From SIAQ01 sp964484265 (GTDB lineage Bacteria > Planctomycetota > Planctomycetia > Gemmatales > Gemmataceae), in assembly GCA_964484265.1 (NCBI GenBank), contig CAZAFH010000002.1, positions 1 through 64,000 on the forward strand: a stretch of 64,000 bases of DNA, given 5' to 3'. The notes beneath the pieces were generated by a model. The model was not told the origin of the DNA. It did no database searches and saw only the letters and a list, made by a program, of their open reading frames with translations. Positions 52,810 to 62,406 of the stretch are shown here, in pieces. A program made the position numbers and the translations under genes. The number at the start of each line of letters is the position of its first letter. Within the stretch, counting starts at the first letter, position 1.

Positions 52810-54429
52810 ATGAAAATCCATCTTTTCTTTGCCATTGCCGTTGGCTTTGTCAATACCGTCGGAGCGCGCGCCGACGAACTTCTGCCATCCAACCGATCGA
52901 TTGGCGAAGCCATCGACCACTACATCGATGCCAAGCTCAAGAAAGCGAAGATCGTACCGGCACCGCCTGCCGATGATGCCACGCTTGTCCGGCGGCTTTT
53001 TCTCGACCTTGCCGGCCGCATCCCCACCGCGGTCGAAGCTCAGGCCTTCATTAGCTCAAAGGATCCGCAGAAGCAGCAAAAACTGATCAACGAACTCGCG
53101 CTGTATCCCGAGTTCATCCGTCACAATGCAACCGAGTTCGATGTTTTCCTCCGCAATGAAAACCCGGATGGCGGCAGTGTTCGACCGTATCTGCTGGCGG
53201 CGTTCCAGGAGAATCGCCCGTGGGATCAGATGTTTCGCGCCCTGATCGGCGCCGGCGAGAAGGCGCATCCGGCCAAGCCCGAACAATATGTTCTCAAACG
53301 TCTCAAGGACCGCGACGTTCTGGCACGCGACGTTTCCTCGGTTTTCTTCGGTCTGAACATCAGTTGCGCCCAGTGCCATCGTCATCCGTACGTCAACACG
53401 CTCACTCAAGATTACTTCTACGGCATGCGCGAGTTCTTCGCCTCCTCGTATGACTTCAAGGGCAATCTCCTCGATCGCAAGTACGTCAAGCCGGGCGAAT
53501 TCAAGGCGAAGACCGGCAAAATGCAGCCGGTCAGCCTGATGTTTCTCGACGGCAAGCAGGTCCAGCGTCCGAAGGATGAACTCGCCGTTGCAGATCTCAC
53601 GAAAGCCATCCAGGAAGAGTCGAAACTCATCGAGAAATTGGGGAAAGAGAAATCGAAGGAGCTACCTGCTCAGCCGACCTTCCGCGCTCGCGCGAAACTG
53701 GCCGAGATCGGGCTGAGCATGGAGAACCGCGACCGATTCGCGAAGGCGCTGGTCAATCGGCTCTGGTATCGCTTCTACGGTCACGGGCTGGTGATGCGCG
53801 TCGATCAGTTGCACGCCAACAATGCGCCGAGTCATCCTGAATTGCTCGACTGGTTGGCCCGTGATTTTATCGAGAACAAGTACGACATCAAGCGACTGAT
53901 CGTGGGCCTCGTTTCGAGCAACGCCTACGCGCGCACCAGCCAATGGAATGGAAAATCGCCGCCGACGCCCGATCATTTTGCGGTGGCGGCGGTTCGACCG
54001 CTGACGCCGGGGCAATGGGGCGCGTCGTTTCACATCGTGGCCAATTCGGCGCTGTTCGGCCCGGATCAGAGCTTTGCGGGTCGCGAGAAAGCCGCCACGG
54101 CTCTTGAAAACGCAGGGAAAGAGGCAGAGAAGTTCATCGAATATCCACGTGACGAGTCACCCATTTCCGCGTCGGAATCGATGCGCCTCAGCAACGACGC
54201 CGGCATTCAGAAATCCGTTGCGGGTCGGACGCCGGCCCTGCTCAAATTGAAGGACCGCAAGTCACAGATCAGCGAATCGGTTTGGACCGTTCTTTCCCGC
54301 CCCCCGACCGATTCGGAGGTTGAACTCTTCGACAAATATCTGGAACGCCGCAAAGACCGGCCTGAAGCGGGACTTCAGCAAATGATCTGGGCGCTGGTGA
54401 ACAGCCCGGAATTTCGGTTCAACCATTGA
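52810..54429 (+). CDS. PSCyt2 (DUF1549)-PSD1 (DUF1553) protein without PSCyt1, second cassette
   Basis: 539 aa; ATG 52810 gives signal IHLFFAIAVGFVNTVGARA. DUF1549: TLVRRLFLDLAGRIPTAVEA and the terminal CAQCHRHPYVN haem-like motif. DUF1553: ALVNRLWYRFYGHGLVMRVD, HPELLDWLARDFIENKYDIK, ending MIWALVNSPEFRFNH. As in the 28607 gene, the N-terminal PSCyt1 domain is absent, which supports common origin of the two cassettes. Confidence 0.92.
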   Translation: MKIHLFFAIAVGFVNTVGARADELLPSNRSIGEAIDHYIDAKLKKAKIVPAPPADDATLVRRLFLDLAGRIPTAVEAQAFISSKDPQKQQKLINELALYPEFIRHNATEFDVFLRNENPDGGSVRPYLLAAFQENRPWDQMFRALIGAGEKAHPAKPEQYVLKRLKDRDVLARDVSSVFFGLNISCAQCHRHPYVNTLTQDYFYGMREFFASSYDFKGNLLDRKYVKPGEFKAKTGKMQPVSLMFLDGKQVQRPKDELAVADLTKAIQEESKLIEKLGKEKSKELPAQPTFRARAKLAEIGLSMENRDRFAKALVNRLWYRFYGHGLVMRVDQLHANNAPSHPELLDWLARDFIENKYDIKRLIVGLVSSNAYARTSQWNGKSPPTPDHFAVAAVRPLTPGQWGASFHIVANSALFGPDQSFAGREKAATALENAGKEAEKFIEYPRDESPISASESMRLSNDAGIQKSVAGRTPALLKLKDRKSQISESVWTVLSRPPTDSEVELFDKYLERRKDRPEAGLQQMIWALVNSPEFRFNH

Positions 54430-54469
54430 TGCGAGAAAAGACCGCTCGCACTCTTACAGGATTTTTCGC

Positions 54470-55825
54470 ATGACCAATTTGAAGCTTTTGGCGTCCGCTG
54501 CTGCCCTGTGTTTGTTTTCGCTCACGGTACGCGCAGACGATTGGCCGCAGTTTCGCGGACCGAACCGCGACGGCATCTCGCGCGAGACGGGTTGGCTGAC
54601 CCAGTGGCCGACTGGCGGGCTCAAGGTGCTCTGGAAGCAACCCGTAGGTCGCGGCTACTCAAGCGTCGCCATTGCCAAGAGTCGAGTGTTTACCATTGGA
54701 CTGCTTCCCAAGGACGAGAGTAAGAAAAACGTTCTGGAAGAAACCGTCACCTGCCTGGACGAGTCAACCGGAAAGGTGCTGTGGCAATTCCCCTATGCAG
54801 GATTTCAGGACAAAAGCTTCCCTGGCTCGCGCTCAACTCCGACGGTGGATGGCAAGGTGCTGTACGTCTTTGGGCAGCATGGCGGCCTCTATTGCCTCGA
54901 ATGCGAAACCGGCAAGGTGGTCTGGCAGAAACTGATGGGCAAAGACCTGGGCGCCCAAACCGTCACCTATGGCTATGCGGCGTCTCCGCTACTTGTCGGC
55001 GATATGGTGATTGTCCCCGCACGCATCCTGCAGAACAAGACGCCCAAGGAGTCAACGGTCAAGCCCTCGAGCAATGCCCTGCTGCTCGCCTTCAACAAGA
55101 AGACCGGCGAAGAAATCTGGCGCATGTACCACGAGTCCTATCACCTGGGGGGCGGCTATTATGCGTGCCCAACCTCCTGCGTCATCAATGGAAAACCGTG
55201 CCTGGTTTATCACACGGGCAATGCCTGCTTTGGATTGGACCCCGCTAACGGTAAAACCCGATGGATGCATCCGTTCAACGATGAAGACCTCCTTACGAAG
55301 AAAGGCCGGCACGGTATCACCGCCCAGGAACCGGCCGTCCTCGGCAATCGCGTCATCTGTTGCATCCATCCCGACAACTCCAACGGGCTTGGGGTTTGTC
55401 TCGAAGTCAACGGCGATCAGGTCAAGGAAGTCTGGCGCGACAAACTTCTCGATAACTACAGCTGCGATTACATCCTTTGGAAAGGCCACGTCTTCGGCAT
55501 TCAACACAACGACACCACTAGTCGAATTGGGCCCCTCTATTGCTTTGATGTCGCCAGCGGCAAAAAGAAATGGGAGCAAAAGGATGTCGGCGGATCCTTT
55601 ACAATGATCGACGGCAAATTCCTTACCTTTACTGGAGAGTCGCTCATCCTTATCGATGCGTCGACCGAAAAATTCCAGGAAATCGCTCGAAGCCAAAAAC
55701 TCTTCGCGCCCGACGAATTGACCTACCGTTACAGCGATCGCATCGCTCCCGTGCTCGCCAACGGCCGCATTTACTGCCGCAGCCAGAAGGGCACGCTGAT
55801 CTGCCTGGATGTACGTGGCAAATAG
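54470..55825 (+). CDS. Secreted PQQ-like beta-propeller protein (BamB-type)
   Basis: 451 aa with signal LLASAAALCLFSLTVRA, then the planctomycete hallmark DDWPQFRGPNRDGISRETGW. Propeller repeats: CLDESTGKVLWQF, CLECETGKVVWQ, AFNKKTGEEIWRM, GLDPANGKTRWM, CFDVASGKKKWEQ. True PQQ ligands are not evident, so it is probably a binding or sensing propeller. The next gene is a paralogue starting 19 bases after its stop. Confidence 0.9.
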   Translation: MTNLKLLASAAALCLFSLTVRADDWPQFRGPNRDGISRETGWLTQWPTGGLKVLWKQPVGRGYSSVAIAKSRVFTIGLLPKDESKKNVLEETVTCLDESTGKVLWQFPYAGFQDKSFPGSRSTPTVDGKVLYVFGQHGGLYCLECETGKVVWQKLMGKDLGAQTVTYGYAASPLLVGDMVIVPARILQNKTPKESTVKPSSNALLLAFNKKTGEEIWRMYHESYHLGGGYYACPTSCVINGKPCLVYHTGNACFGLDPANGKTRWMHPFNDEDLLTKKGRHGITAQEPAVLGNRVICCIHPDNSNGLGVCLEVNGDQVKEVWRDKLLDNYSCDYILWKGHVFGIQHNDTTSRIGPLYCFDVASGKKKWEQKDVGGSFTMIDGKFLTFTGESLILIDASTEKFQEIARSQKLFAPDELTYRYSDRIAPVLANGRIYCRSQKGTLICLDVRGK

Positions 55826-55844
55826 TTGGCACAGGAGTCCGCTG

Positions 55845-57101
55845 ATGGTTCGGTCAACCGCCTCCATTGTATTGCTGCTTATCGCGGTTGGTTTGGTCGC
55901 CAACAGCCGCGCCGACGATTGGCCCCAGTACCGTGGCCCGAAACGCGATGGGGTATCGCGCGAGACAGGCCTGTTGAAGGTGTGGCCGAAAGAGGGACCG
56001 AAACTCCTATGGACCTATCGCGACGCCGGCGCCGGCTTCTCTCCGCCGTCGATTGTCGGCAATCATCTTTATTGCATGGGCTCGAAGGACAAGGACGATG
56101 TCGTCTTCGCCCTCGACACACAAACGGGCAAGCTGCTCTGGACCGCCTCGGCCGGGCCGCGCCGGCTCACCGACTGGGGCGATGGCCCGTGCTCCACGCC
56201 TACCGTGGACGGGGACTATCTTTACGCGATCAGTATTCTGGGCGAACTTCACTGCATCAAACGCCACACCGGTAAGCACGTCTGGCACGTTCACCTGAAA
56301 AACGATCTTCAAGGCAAGATCCTTCACGACGGCCGCTATTGTGAATCGCCCCTCGTTGACGGCGATCGCGTGGTCTGTTCCCCTGGCGGCAAGGGAGGCA
56401 CGTTCGCGGCGTTCGACAAGAAAACTGGCAAACTCCTCTGGCGCAGCAAGGAACTGACGGACGAAGCCGTTTCCTCCTCGCTCATTGTCACCGAAATCGA
56501 CGGCCTGCGTCAGTACGTGAATCTGACCGGCAAGGGTGTTGCCGGCGTTGCTGCCGAAGACGGCCGGCTTCTTTGGAAGAGCGGCATCCCCGCCGCGTGG
56601 ATCATGGTCGCGACTCCGATCCATTATGAAGACTGCATCTATGTGACCACGGCCTACGGGGTCGGATGTGGGCTGCTCAAGCTCAAACGAGATGATCAGC
56701 GCATCAAGGCCGAGGTCGTCTATCGCAACAAGGTCATGAAGAACCACCACAGCGGCGTCACTCTCGTGAACGGCTTACTTTTTGGATGCTCCGATCCCAC
56801 CGGCTGGACTATTCAGGACTTCAAGACCGGGGAATCGGTCTGGGGAGAGCGGGACGTCTTTGACAAGGGAAGCTTCGCCTACGCGGACGGCCATCTCTAT
56901 TGCTACGGCGAATCCAAGGGGGAAGTCGCGCTGGTTGAAGCGTCGCGCAAAGGGTGGATCGAAAAGAGCCGGTTCACGATTCCGGAATTGACGAAGATCC
57001 GCCGCAAGAACGGCAAAATCTGGACCCCGCCCGTCATCGCCAACGGTCGCCTCTATTTGCGGGATAACGACCTTATCTATTGCTACGAGATCACTCCGTA
57101 A
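55845..57101 (+). CDS. Secreted PQQ-like beta-propeller protein (BamB-type), paralogue
   Basis: 418 aa; ATG 55845 gives signal ASIVLLLIAVGLVANSRA and the same DDWPQYRGPKRDGVSRETG opening as its neighbour. Repeats: ALDTQTGKLLWTAS, CIKRHTGKHVWHV, AFDKKTGKLLWRS, VAAEDGRLLWKSG, and a final NDLIYCYEITP strand. Tandem duplication with the previous gene is likely, though the sequences have diverged widely. Confidence 0.9.
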   Translation: MVRSTASIVLLLIAVGLVANSRADDWPQYRGPKRDGVSRETGLLKVWPKEGPKLLWTYRDAGAGFSPPSIVGNHLYCMGSKDKDDVVFALDTQTGKLLWTASAGPRRLTDWGDGPCSTPTVDGDYLYAISILGELHCIKRHTGKHVWHVHLKNDLQGKILHDGRYCESPLVDGDRVVCSPGGKGGTFAAFDKKTGKLLWRSKELTDEAVSSSLIVTEIDGLRQYVNLTGKGVAGVAAEDGRLLWKSGIPAAWIMVATPIHYEDCIYVTTAYGVGCGLLKLKRDDQRIKAEVVYRNKVMKNHHSGVTLVNGLLFGCSDPTGWTIQDFKTGESVWGERDVFDKGSFAYADGHLYCYGESKGEVALVEASRKGWIEKSRFTIPELTKIRRKNGKIWTPPVIANGRLYLRDNDLIYCYEITP

Positions 57102-57114
57102 GCAAGGAACGGGT

Positions 57115-57765
57115 ATGCATCAAATCCTGGTCTACGGCGATTCCCTGAGCTGGGGTATTATTCCCAATACCCGGGAACGGCTCCCTTTCCACTCACGTTG
57201 GCCTGGGGTGATGGAGAACGCCCTGACAAATGCTGGGACACAGGTTCGCGTCATCGAGGATTGCCTCAATGGACGGCGGACCGCTTGGGAGGATCCTTTC
57301 AAGCCCGGACGTAATGGATTGGTGGGCATTGAGCAACGGATTGAAGTGAATTCCCCATTGAGCCTGGTCATCATCATGCTGGGAACGAATGACTTCCAGT
57401 CCATGCATCCGCACAACGCCTGGCACTCGGCTCAAGGATTGACGGCGATCCTGAAAGCCATCCGACGTGCTCCGCTCGAACCGGGGATGCCGGCACCTGC
57501 CCTCCTGGTGGCGGCCCCGCCGCCGGTCCGGGAACCCAGGGGTCCGATCGCTCCGAAATTCCTGGGTGCGCCAGCCAAGTGTGTAGGCCTTGCGGTGGAG
57601 TACCAACGCGTTGCCGACGAGGAAGGAGCCTCCTTTTTCGATGTTGCCAGCGTGGTCCAATCGAGTTTCGTCGATGGGGTTCATCTGGACGCGGACCAAC
57701 ACTCTGTCCTCGGTCGTACCCTGGCCGACGTCGTGAGACCACTCTTGCAACAAAAGAGTAGCTGA
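57115..57765 (+). CDS. SGNH/GDSL hydrolase
   Basis: 216 aa without a signal peptide. All SGNH blocks are present: GDSLSWG with nucleophile Ser10 at the start, Gly in CLNGRRT, GTND near residue 89 (Asn of block III), and D-G-V-H in FVDGVHLDADQH near 186 with the catalytic Asp/His. It resembles arylesterase/acyl-CoA-thioesterase-like GDSL enzymes. It follows the PQQ genes after 13 bases but is predicted cytoplasmic, unlike its neighbours. Confidence 0.9.
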   Translation: MHQILVYGDSLSWGIIPNTRERLPFHSRWPGVMENALTNAGTQVRVIEDCLNGRRTAWEDPFKPGRNGLVGIEQRIEVNSPLSLVIIMLGTNDFQSMHPHNAWHSAQGLTAILKAIRRAPLEPGMPAPALLVAAPPPVREPRGPIAPKFLGAPAKCVGLAVEYQRVADEEGASFFDVASVVQSSFVDGVHLDADQHSVLGRTLADVVRPLLQQKSS

Positions 57766-57918
57766 GATTCTAAAATCATACTGGGCAACTCGCAAGCGGC
57801 GTACGCCTGGCGTTCCCGAGGAGCGAAGAGATCAACAACAGCGTAGGCCTACGATAATCGCTATTGCGTGAATCCCTAAAACGTTAGCGAAAATAGTTAG
57901 CAAATATCCAGGGCATGA

Positions 57919-60900
57919 ATGCATCAAGTAAGAAAAATCAAGATGGTCCGCGTCTCTCGCTATGTTATTTTCCTGATCTGTCACCTCCTGGCAAACGCGT
58001 CGGCTTCTGCCCAGGAACCTGCCCTTTTTGCCGGCCAGGCCGTCGTGGACATCACGCCGCCTCTGGACGTGCAGCCGGGCGGCGTCTTTGCCTTGCCCGA
58101 GAAGCCGCGCAAATACGCCGGGGTGCGTCAACCAGCCGAGGCGCGCGTCATCGTGCTGCGCGTGAAGGACACTGCTGTAGCCATCGTGTCGCTGGACATG
58201 CTTGCAGTGGGCAAAGAGTTCACGGCGCGCGTGCAAGGGGAGATCGCCAAGCGCACCAAAATCCCCGCCGGCCACGTGCGCGTTTGCGCCACGCACACGC
58301 ATTCGATGCCGACGCTCAAATGGCTGCGTTTTCACGGTGAGCTGCCCGAAAAGTACATGGCCCAGGTGGAGAGGAAGGTGGTCGACGCCGCGGTTCGCGC
58401 CGAGGCTGACCTGAGTCCCGCCGAGCTTTTCGTGGGTCGAGCGCGCGCCGACGGCGCCAACTTCAATCGCACCGCAAAGACATGGAAGACCGACGCCGAC
58501 TTCGGCAAGGACTCCGGCGACGCCGAGCGCTGGCTCGATACCGCGGTGCATGTGCTTCATTTTCGCCGAAAGGCGCCGGAGAAACCGGACCTTCTGTGGT
58601 ATCACTTTTCGGCTCATCCGGTCGTGTATCGTGATGAGCCGGGCGCGGGCCCCGATTGGCCCGGCCTTGTCAATCGCATGGTGCAGGCCAAGTTCAAGAG
58701 CCTCCCCTCTTTTCTGCAGGGCCATTGCGGCGACGTGAACCCCGGCGACGGTAAGACCTACCTTGGCGATCCGACGCAAGTCGCCGAGCGCGTATTCGCC
58801 GCCATCGAAAAAGCGGTGAAGGCTGCACGGCGCGTGCCGGTCAACGAGCTGCGTCTACACTCGGAATCGTATGGGTTACCTCTCGACCTCGAACGGATGC
58901 GCAAGGACGTCGCGAGCTTCGAGGCCGATCCCGAAAAGACGATCAAGGAACGCGGCTGGTTCAAGAATATGGTGTTTGCTAAAGACTGGCATGCCTGGGC
59001 CAAAAAATGGGACGCGAAACGGACGACGTATCCCGTTCAGCTCTCGGTGCTGTGCGCGGGCGACGTGGCCCTCGCGTTTCATCCGGGCGAGCTGTACAGC
59101 TACTATGGCCTGGCGATTCGGCGTGATTCACCGTTCCGCGACACCATCGTCGTGGGCTACGCGGATGATCTGATCGGCTATGTGCCCGATCCGGCGGCCT
59201 ACGCCGCGCAGGAGTACGCGGCGGTCACGGTACCCAAGATCGTCAATTTGCCCCCGTTCACGCCGACCGCGGGCCGCGAAATGTCGCAGGCCCTCGTTCG
59301 CTTGCTCACGCAGGTCAAGGCGCCGGGCCTCAAAGACATGCTGCCGCGGCTCGATCCCCTGTCGCCTGCAGAGGCGCTCAAGGCATTCCGCATCGAAAAG
59401 GGCTTTCGCGTCGAGCTGGTCGCCTGCGAACCCGACGTCGTCGATCCGATCGCGCTGGCATTCGATGAAGAAGGCCGGCTTTTCGTGGCGGAGGATATCG
59501 ATTATCCCTTCCCGCCCAAACCCGGCGGAAAAGCGCTCGGGCGCATTCGCATGCTCGTCGATAAGGACGGCGATGGCCGTTTTGAGACGAGCACCATCTT
59601 CGCGGACAATCTGCAATGGCCCAGCGGCATCGCCGTTTACAAGGGCGGCATTTTCGTCGCGGCGCCGCCTCGCATCTGGTACCTCAAGGATACCGACGGC
59701 GACGGCAAAGCGGATGTGCGCCGCGTCGTTTTCGACGGCTTCGGCACCGGCGCGGCCGAGGACATCATGAACAACCTCAAGTGGGGGCTCGACAACCACA
59801 TTTACGGCGCCAGCTCGTACAACGGCGGCGACGTGCGTCATGCAGACAAGAAAGACATTGTCTCCGTGCGCGGCCGCGATTTCCGTTTCAACCCGGTCAC
59901 GGAAAAGCTGGAGCCTCTCGCCGGCACAGGCGATTTCGGCAATTGCTTCGACGACTGGGGCAACCGCTTCGTCGCCAACGCCGGGACCTTGCTGATCCAC
60001 AACGTGCTGCCCGGCAACTACATCGCGCGCAATCCGCATCTGCTGGTCAAGGACGTCAACTATCGTTCGGCAGCGTCGAAGCGGACCATGGCGTCGATCA
60101 GCCCGCCAGAGCCGTGGCGTGTCGCCCGCAAGAAATTCTGGGACAAGTGGGTCAACACCACTCCTGACATGCGGGCATCACGCTTCTCCGTGGCCGAACT
60201 CGCCGAGCGCGGCTTCGTCACCGGGGGCGCTGGTTGCGAGATCTATCGCGGCTCCGCTTTTCCCGGCGAGTACCACGGCAACAGCTTCACCGCCGAACCG
60301 GCGGGCAACGTCGTGATCCGGCTCAAACTTAAACCCAATGGCGTGACGTTCGACGCCACCGCCGTCGATGAGAAACGCGAATTCCTGGCGTCGACGGACA
60401 ACTGGTTTCGGCCCGTGAACGTGGCGAACGGCCCCGATGGCTGTCTGTACGTTTGCGACATGTCGCGCGAGATCATTGAGGACCCAAGCGCCATCCCCGA
60501 CGACATTCTCAAGATCGTTGATGTGACGCGCGGACGGGATCGTGGGCGCATTTATCGGATCGTGCCGGAAGGATTAATGCGGCCGGCGCCGCCACAGCTT
60601 TCGAAGTCCAGCACCAAAGACCTGGTCGCCCTGCTCGAACGGCCCGATGCGTGGTGGCGCGAGACGGCCCAGAGGCTACTGCTGGAACGTCAGGACAAGT
60701 CGGCTGTCGAGACCCTGCGAGCGTTGGTCCGCAATGCGAAGTTGCCCCAGGCCCGGTTGCACGCGCTCTGGACGCTGGACGGTCTCAACTCCCTTGATGA
60801 TGGCCTGCTTATCTTCGCGCTGAGCGATGCCCACGCTGCGATTCGAGAACATGGCGCCCGGCTGTCCGAAGTGCGTCTGGCGGAATCGTTGCGTGTTCGA

Positions 60901-62238
60901 AATCAATTCCTCTTGCTGGCTACCGACAAGGAGCCGCGGGTGCGGCTGCAGGTCGCGTTCAGCCTGGGCGTCATCGTCGACCGCGAAGAAGCGGCCGAAG
61001 CCCTGGCTACGATTCTGCTGCAGGACAGCGACGACATATGGATGCGCTCGGCAGTGCTCAGCTCCGTCGGAGAACGGCCGATTGCGCTGTACCTGGAGTT
61101 GCTAGGGCGCACGGTCGAGGGTACGCTCCTGGAAACCTTGTTGCCTCCGCTGGCGGAACAGGTTGCCGCACGCGGGCAAGGCGCGGATGTTCGACGCGTG
61201 CTTGGATCCTTGACAAAGCCGGCTTTGCGGGCGAGGCCGAAAGCCACCGAAGCCATCCTGCTTGCACTGGCCGATCGCCTGGCTATTTCCAGCATTGCGA
61301 TCACTGAAATGCTGAAGGATCCGACGCCGATGAACGTGCGCCAGCTTTTTGAAGCGAGTTTGTTTCAGGCAGCCAAGACGGCAGGCAGCGGCAAGAGTCC
61401 CATAACTGATCGGTTGCGCGCTATCCGCCTCTTACGGCATGCGCCGCTCGATCAGGTTGGCCCGGTCCTCGCATCTCTAATCAGCATCGAACATCCGCCA
61501 GAAATCCAGTTGGCCGGCGTCCAGGCGTTCGCAGGCAAGATCGATGGAAAAACCGCCGGATTGTTGCTGGAGCGCTGGCGCAGCAGCGGCCCGCAAATAC
61601 ATCCCGAAATCGTCGAAGTGCTTCTCGGTCAATCCGAAGGTGTAACCGGACTTATCGGAGCGCTGGAAAACAAGTCAATCGCTGCCGGCGAGTTGAGTCC
61701 GGTCCATCGCGACATCCTGTTGAAGAAGGCCGGGCCGGCCCTGCGTGAACGTACCGCCAAACTCTTCGCCGCCTCCGCGACTTCATCGCGCAAGCAGGTG
61801 CTCGACAAATACCAGGCCGCTCTGAAGCTGACCGGAGACTCCGTTCGCGGCCAACAGATCTTTACGATGCACTGTGCCACGTGTCATCGCCTGAGAGACG
61901 TGGGCAAGGCGGTCGGCCCCGATCTCCTGGCAAGCAAGGACAAGACACCGGACACGCTGCTGAATGCCATTCTCGATCCGAGCCGCGAAATGTCCGCCAA
62001 CTTCGTCAACTACGTGGTCACGACGAAAAATGGCCGAGTCCTGACCGGCATGCTCGCGAGCGAAAGCCCGACCACGATTACCTTGCGCCGTGCCGAGGGC
62101 GCGGAAGACATCGTGGCCCGCAACGATATCGAGGAATTCGCCTCCACGCGTCTGTCGCTCATGCCGGACGGCCTTGAGGATCGGATCGACGTTCAGCAGA
62201 TGGCGGACTTGCTGCGGTTTCTCCTGGAACGGAAGTAG
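57919..62238 (+). CDS. Ceramidase-like / membrane-bound-dehydrogenase-like / HEAT / haem fusion protein
   Basis: 1439 aa; ATG 57943 would give a shorter, cleaner signal (SRYVIFLICHLLANASASAQ). Domain order: neutral ceramidase-like N-domain (about 35-460) with zinc-type THTH in ATHTHSMP and SAHPV, but GDVNPG where ceramidases have GDVSP; PVC-type membrane-bound dehydrogenase propeller (about 490-895: GFRVELVACEPDVVDPIALAFDEEGRL, LVDKDGDGRFE, NGPDGCLYVCDM); HEAT-like helices (about 900-1290); and a C-terminal PVC haem domain with C1319-AT-C-H1323 and AVGPDLL. The last three parts are a known planctomycete layout. Fusion to the ceramidase-like part is unusual. Confidence 0.9.
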   Translation: MHQVRKIKMVRVSRYVIFLICHLLANASASAQEPALFAGQAVVDITPPLDVQPGGVFALPEKPRKYAGVRQPAEARVIVLRVKDTAVAIVSLDMLAVGKEFTARVQGEIAKRTKIPAGHVRVCATHTHSMPTLKWLRFHGELPEKYMAQVERKVVDAAVRAEADLSPAELFVGRARADGANFNRTAKTWKTDADFGKDSGDAERWLDTAVHVLHFRRKAPEKPDLLWYHFSAHPVVYRDEPGAGPDWPGLVNRMVQAKFKSLPSFLQGHCGDVNPGDGKTYLGDPTQVAERVFAAIEKAVKAARRVPVNELRLHSESYGLPLDLERMRKDVASFEADPEKTIKERGWFKNMVFAKDWHAWAKKWDAKRTTYPVQLSVLCAGDVALAFHPGELYSYYGLAIRRDSPFRDTIVVGYADDLIGYVPDPAAYAAQEYAAVTVPKIVNLPPFTPTAGREMSQALVRLLTQVKAPGLKDMLPRLDPLSPAEALKAFRIEKGFRVELVACEPDVVDPIALAFDEEGRLFVAEDIDYPFPPKPGGKALGRIRMLVDKDGDGRFETSTIFADNLQWPSGIAVYKGGIFVAAPPRIWYLKDTDGDGKADVRRVVFDGFGTGAAEDIMNNLKWGLDNHIYGASSYNGGDVRHADKKDIVSVRGRDFRFNPVTEKLEPLAGTGDFGNCFDDWGNRFVANAGTLLIHNVLPGNYIARNPHLLVKDVNYRSAASKRTMASISPPEPWRVARKKFWDKWVNTTPDMRASRFSVAELAERGFVTGGAGCEIYRGSAFPGEYHGNSFTAEPAGNVVIRLKLKPNGVTFDATAVDEKREFLASTDNWFRPVNVANGPDGCLYVCDMSREIIEDPSAIPDDILKIVDVTRGRDRGRIYRIVPEGLMRPAPPQLSKSSTKDLVALLERPDAWWRETAQRLLLERQDKSAVETLRALVRNAKLPQARLHALWTLDGLNSLDDGLLIFALSDAHAAIREHGARLSEVRLAESLRVRNQFLLLATDKEPRVRLQVAFSLGVIVDREEAAEALATILLQDSDDIWMRSAVLSSVGERPIALYLELLGRTVEGTLLETLLPPLAEQVAARGQGADVRRVLGSLTKPALRARPKATEAILLALADRLAISSIAITEMLKDPTPMNVRQLFEASLFQAAKTAGSGKSPITDRLRAIRLLRHAPLDQVGPVLASLISIEHPPEIQLAGVQAFAGKIDGKTAGLLLERWRSSGPQIHPEIVEVLLGQSEGVTGLIGALENKSIAAGELSPVHRDILLKKAGPALRERTAKLFAASATSSRKQVLDKYQAALKLTGDSVRGQQIFTMHCATCHRLRDVGKAVGPDLLASKDKTPDTLLNAILDPSREMSANFVNYVVTTKNGRVLTGMLASESPTTITLRRAEGAEDIVARNDIEEFASTRLSLMPDGLEDRIDVQQMADLLRFLLERK

Positions 62239-62406
62239 TCCCTCGAACCTTGTCGCGCGTCTCTCGTCGAATCGTTGAATATCTTGGCTTGATCTGCATG
62301 CAGAATATGATACTATGAATGGATTACTGCCCCCGCCCCCCCCCCGGTAACTTGCCGATCCGAATTGGAACGAACCAAACGCCGCACGCCTTTTGGATGA
62401 TGTCCC
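62239..62406. promoter_or_regulatory. Upstream region with CTGCATGCAG palindrome and a C10 tract
   Basis: TTGATC (62289-62294) and TACTAT (62311-62316), 16 bases apart, form a possible promoter. The perfect palindrome CTGCATGCAG (62294-62303) sits between them. A run of ten C follows at 62336-62345, about 60 bases before the gene start at 62407. Confidence 0.5.
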
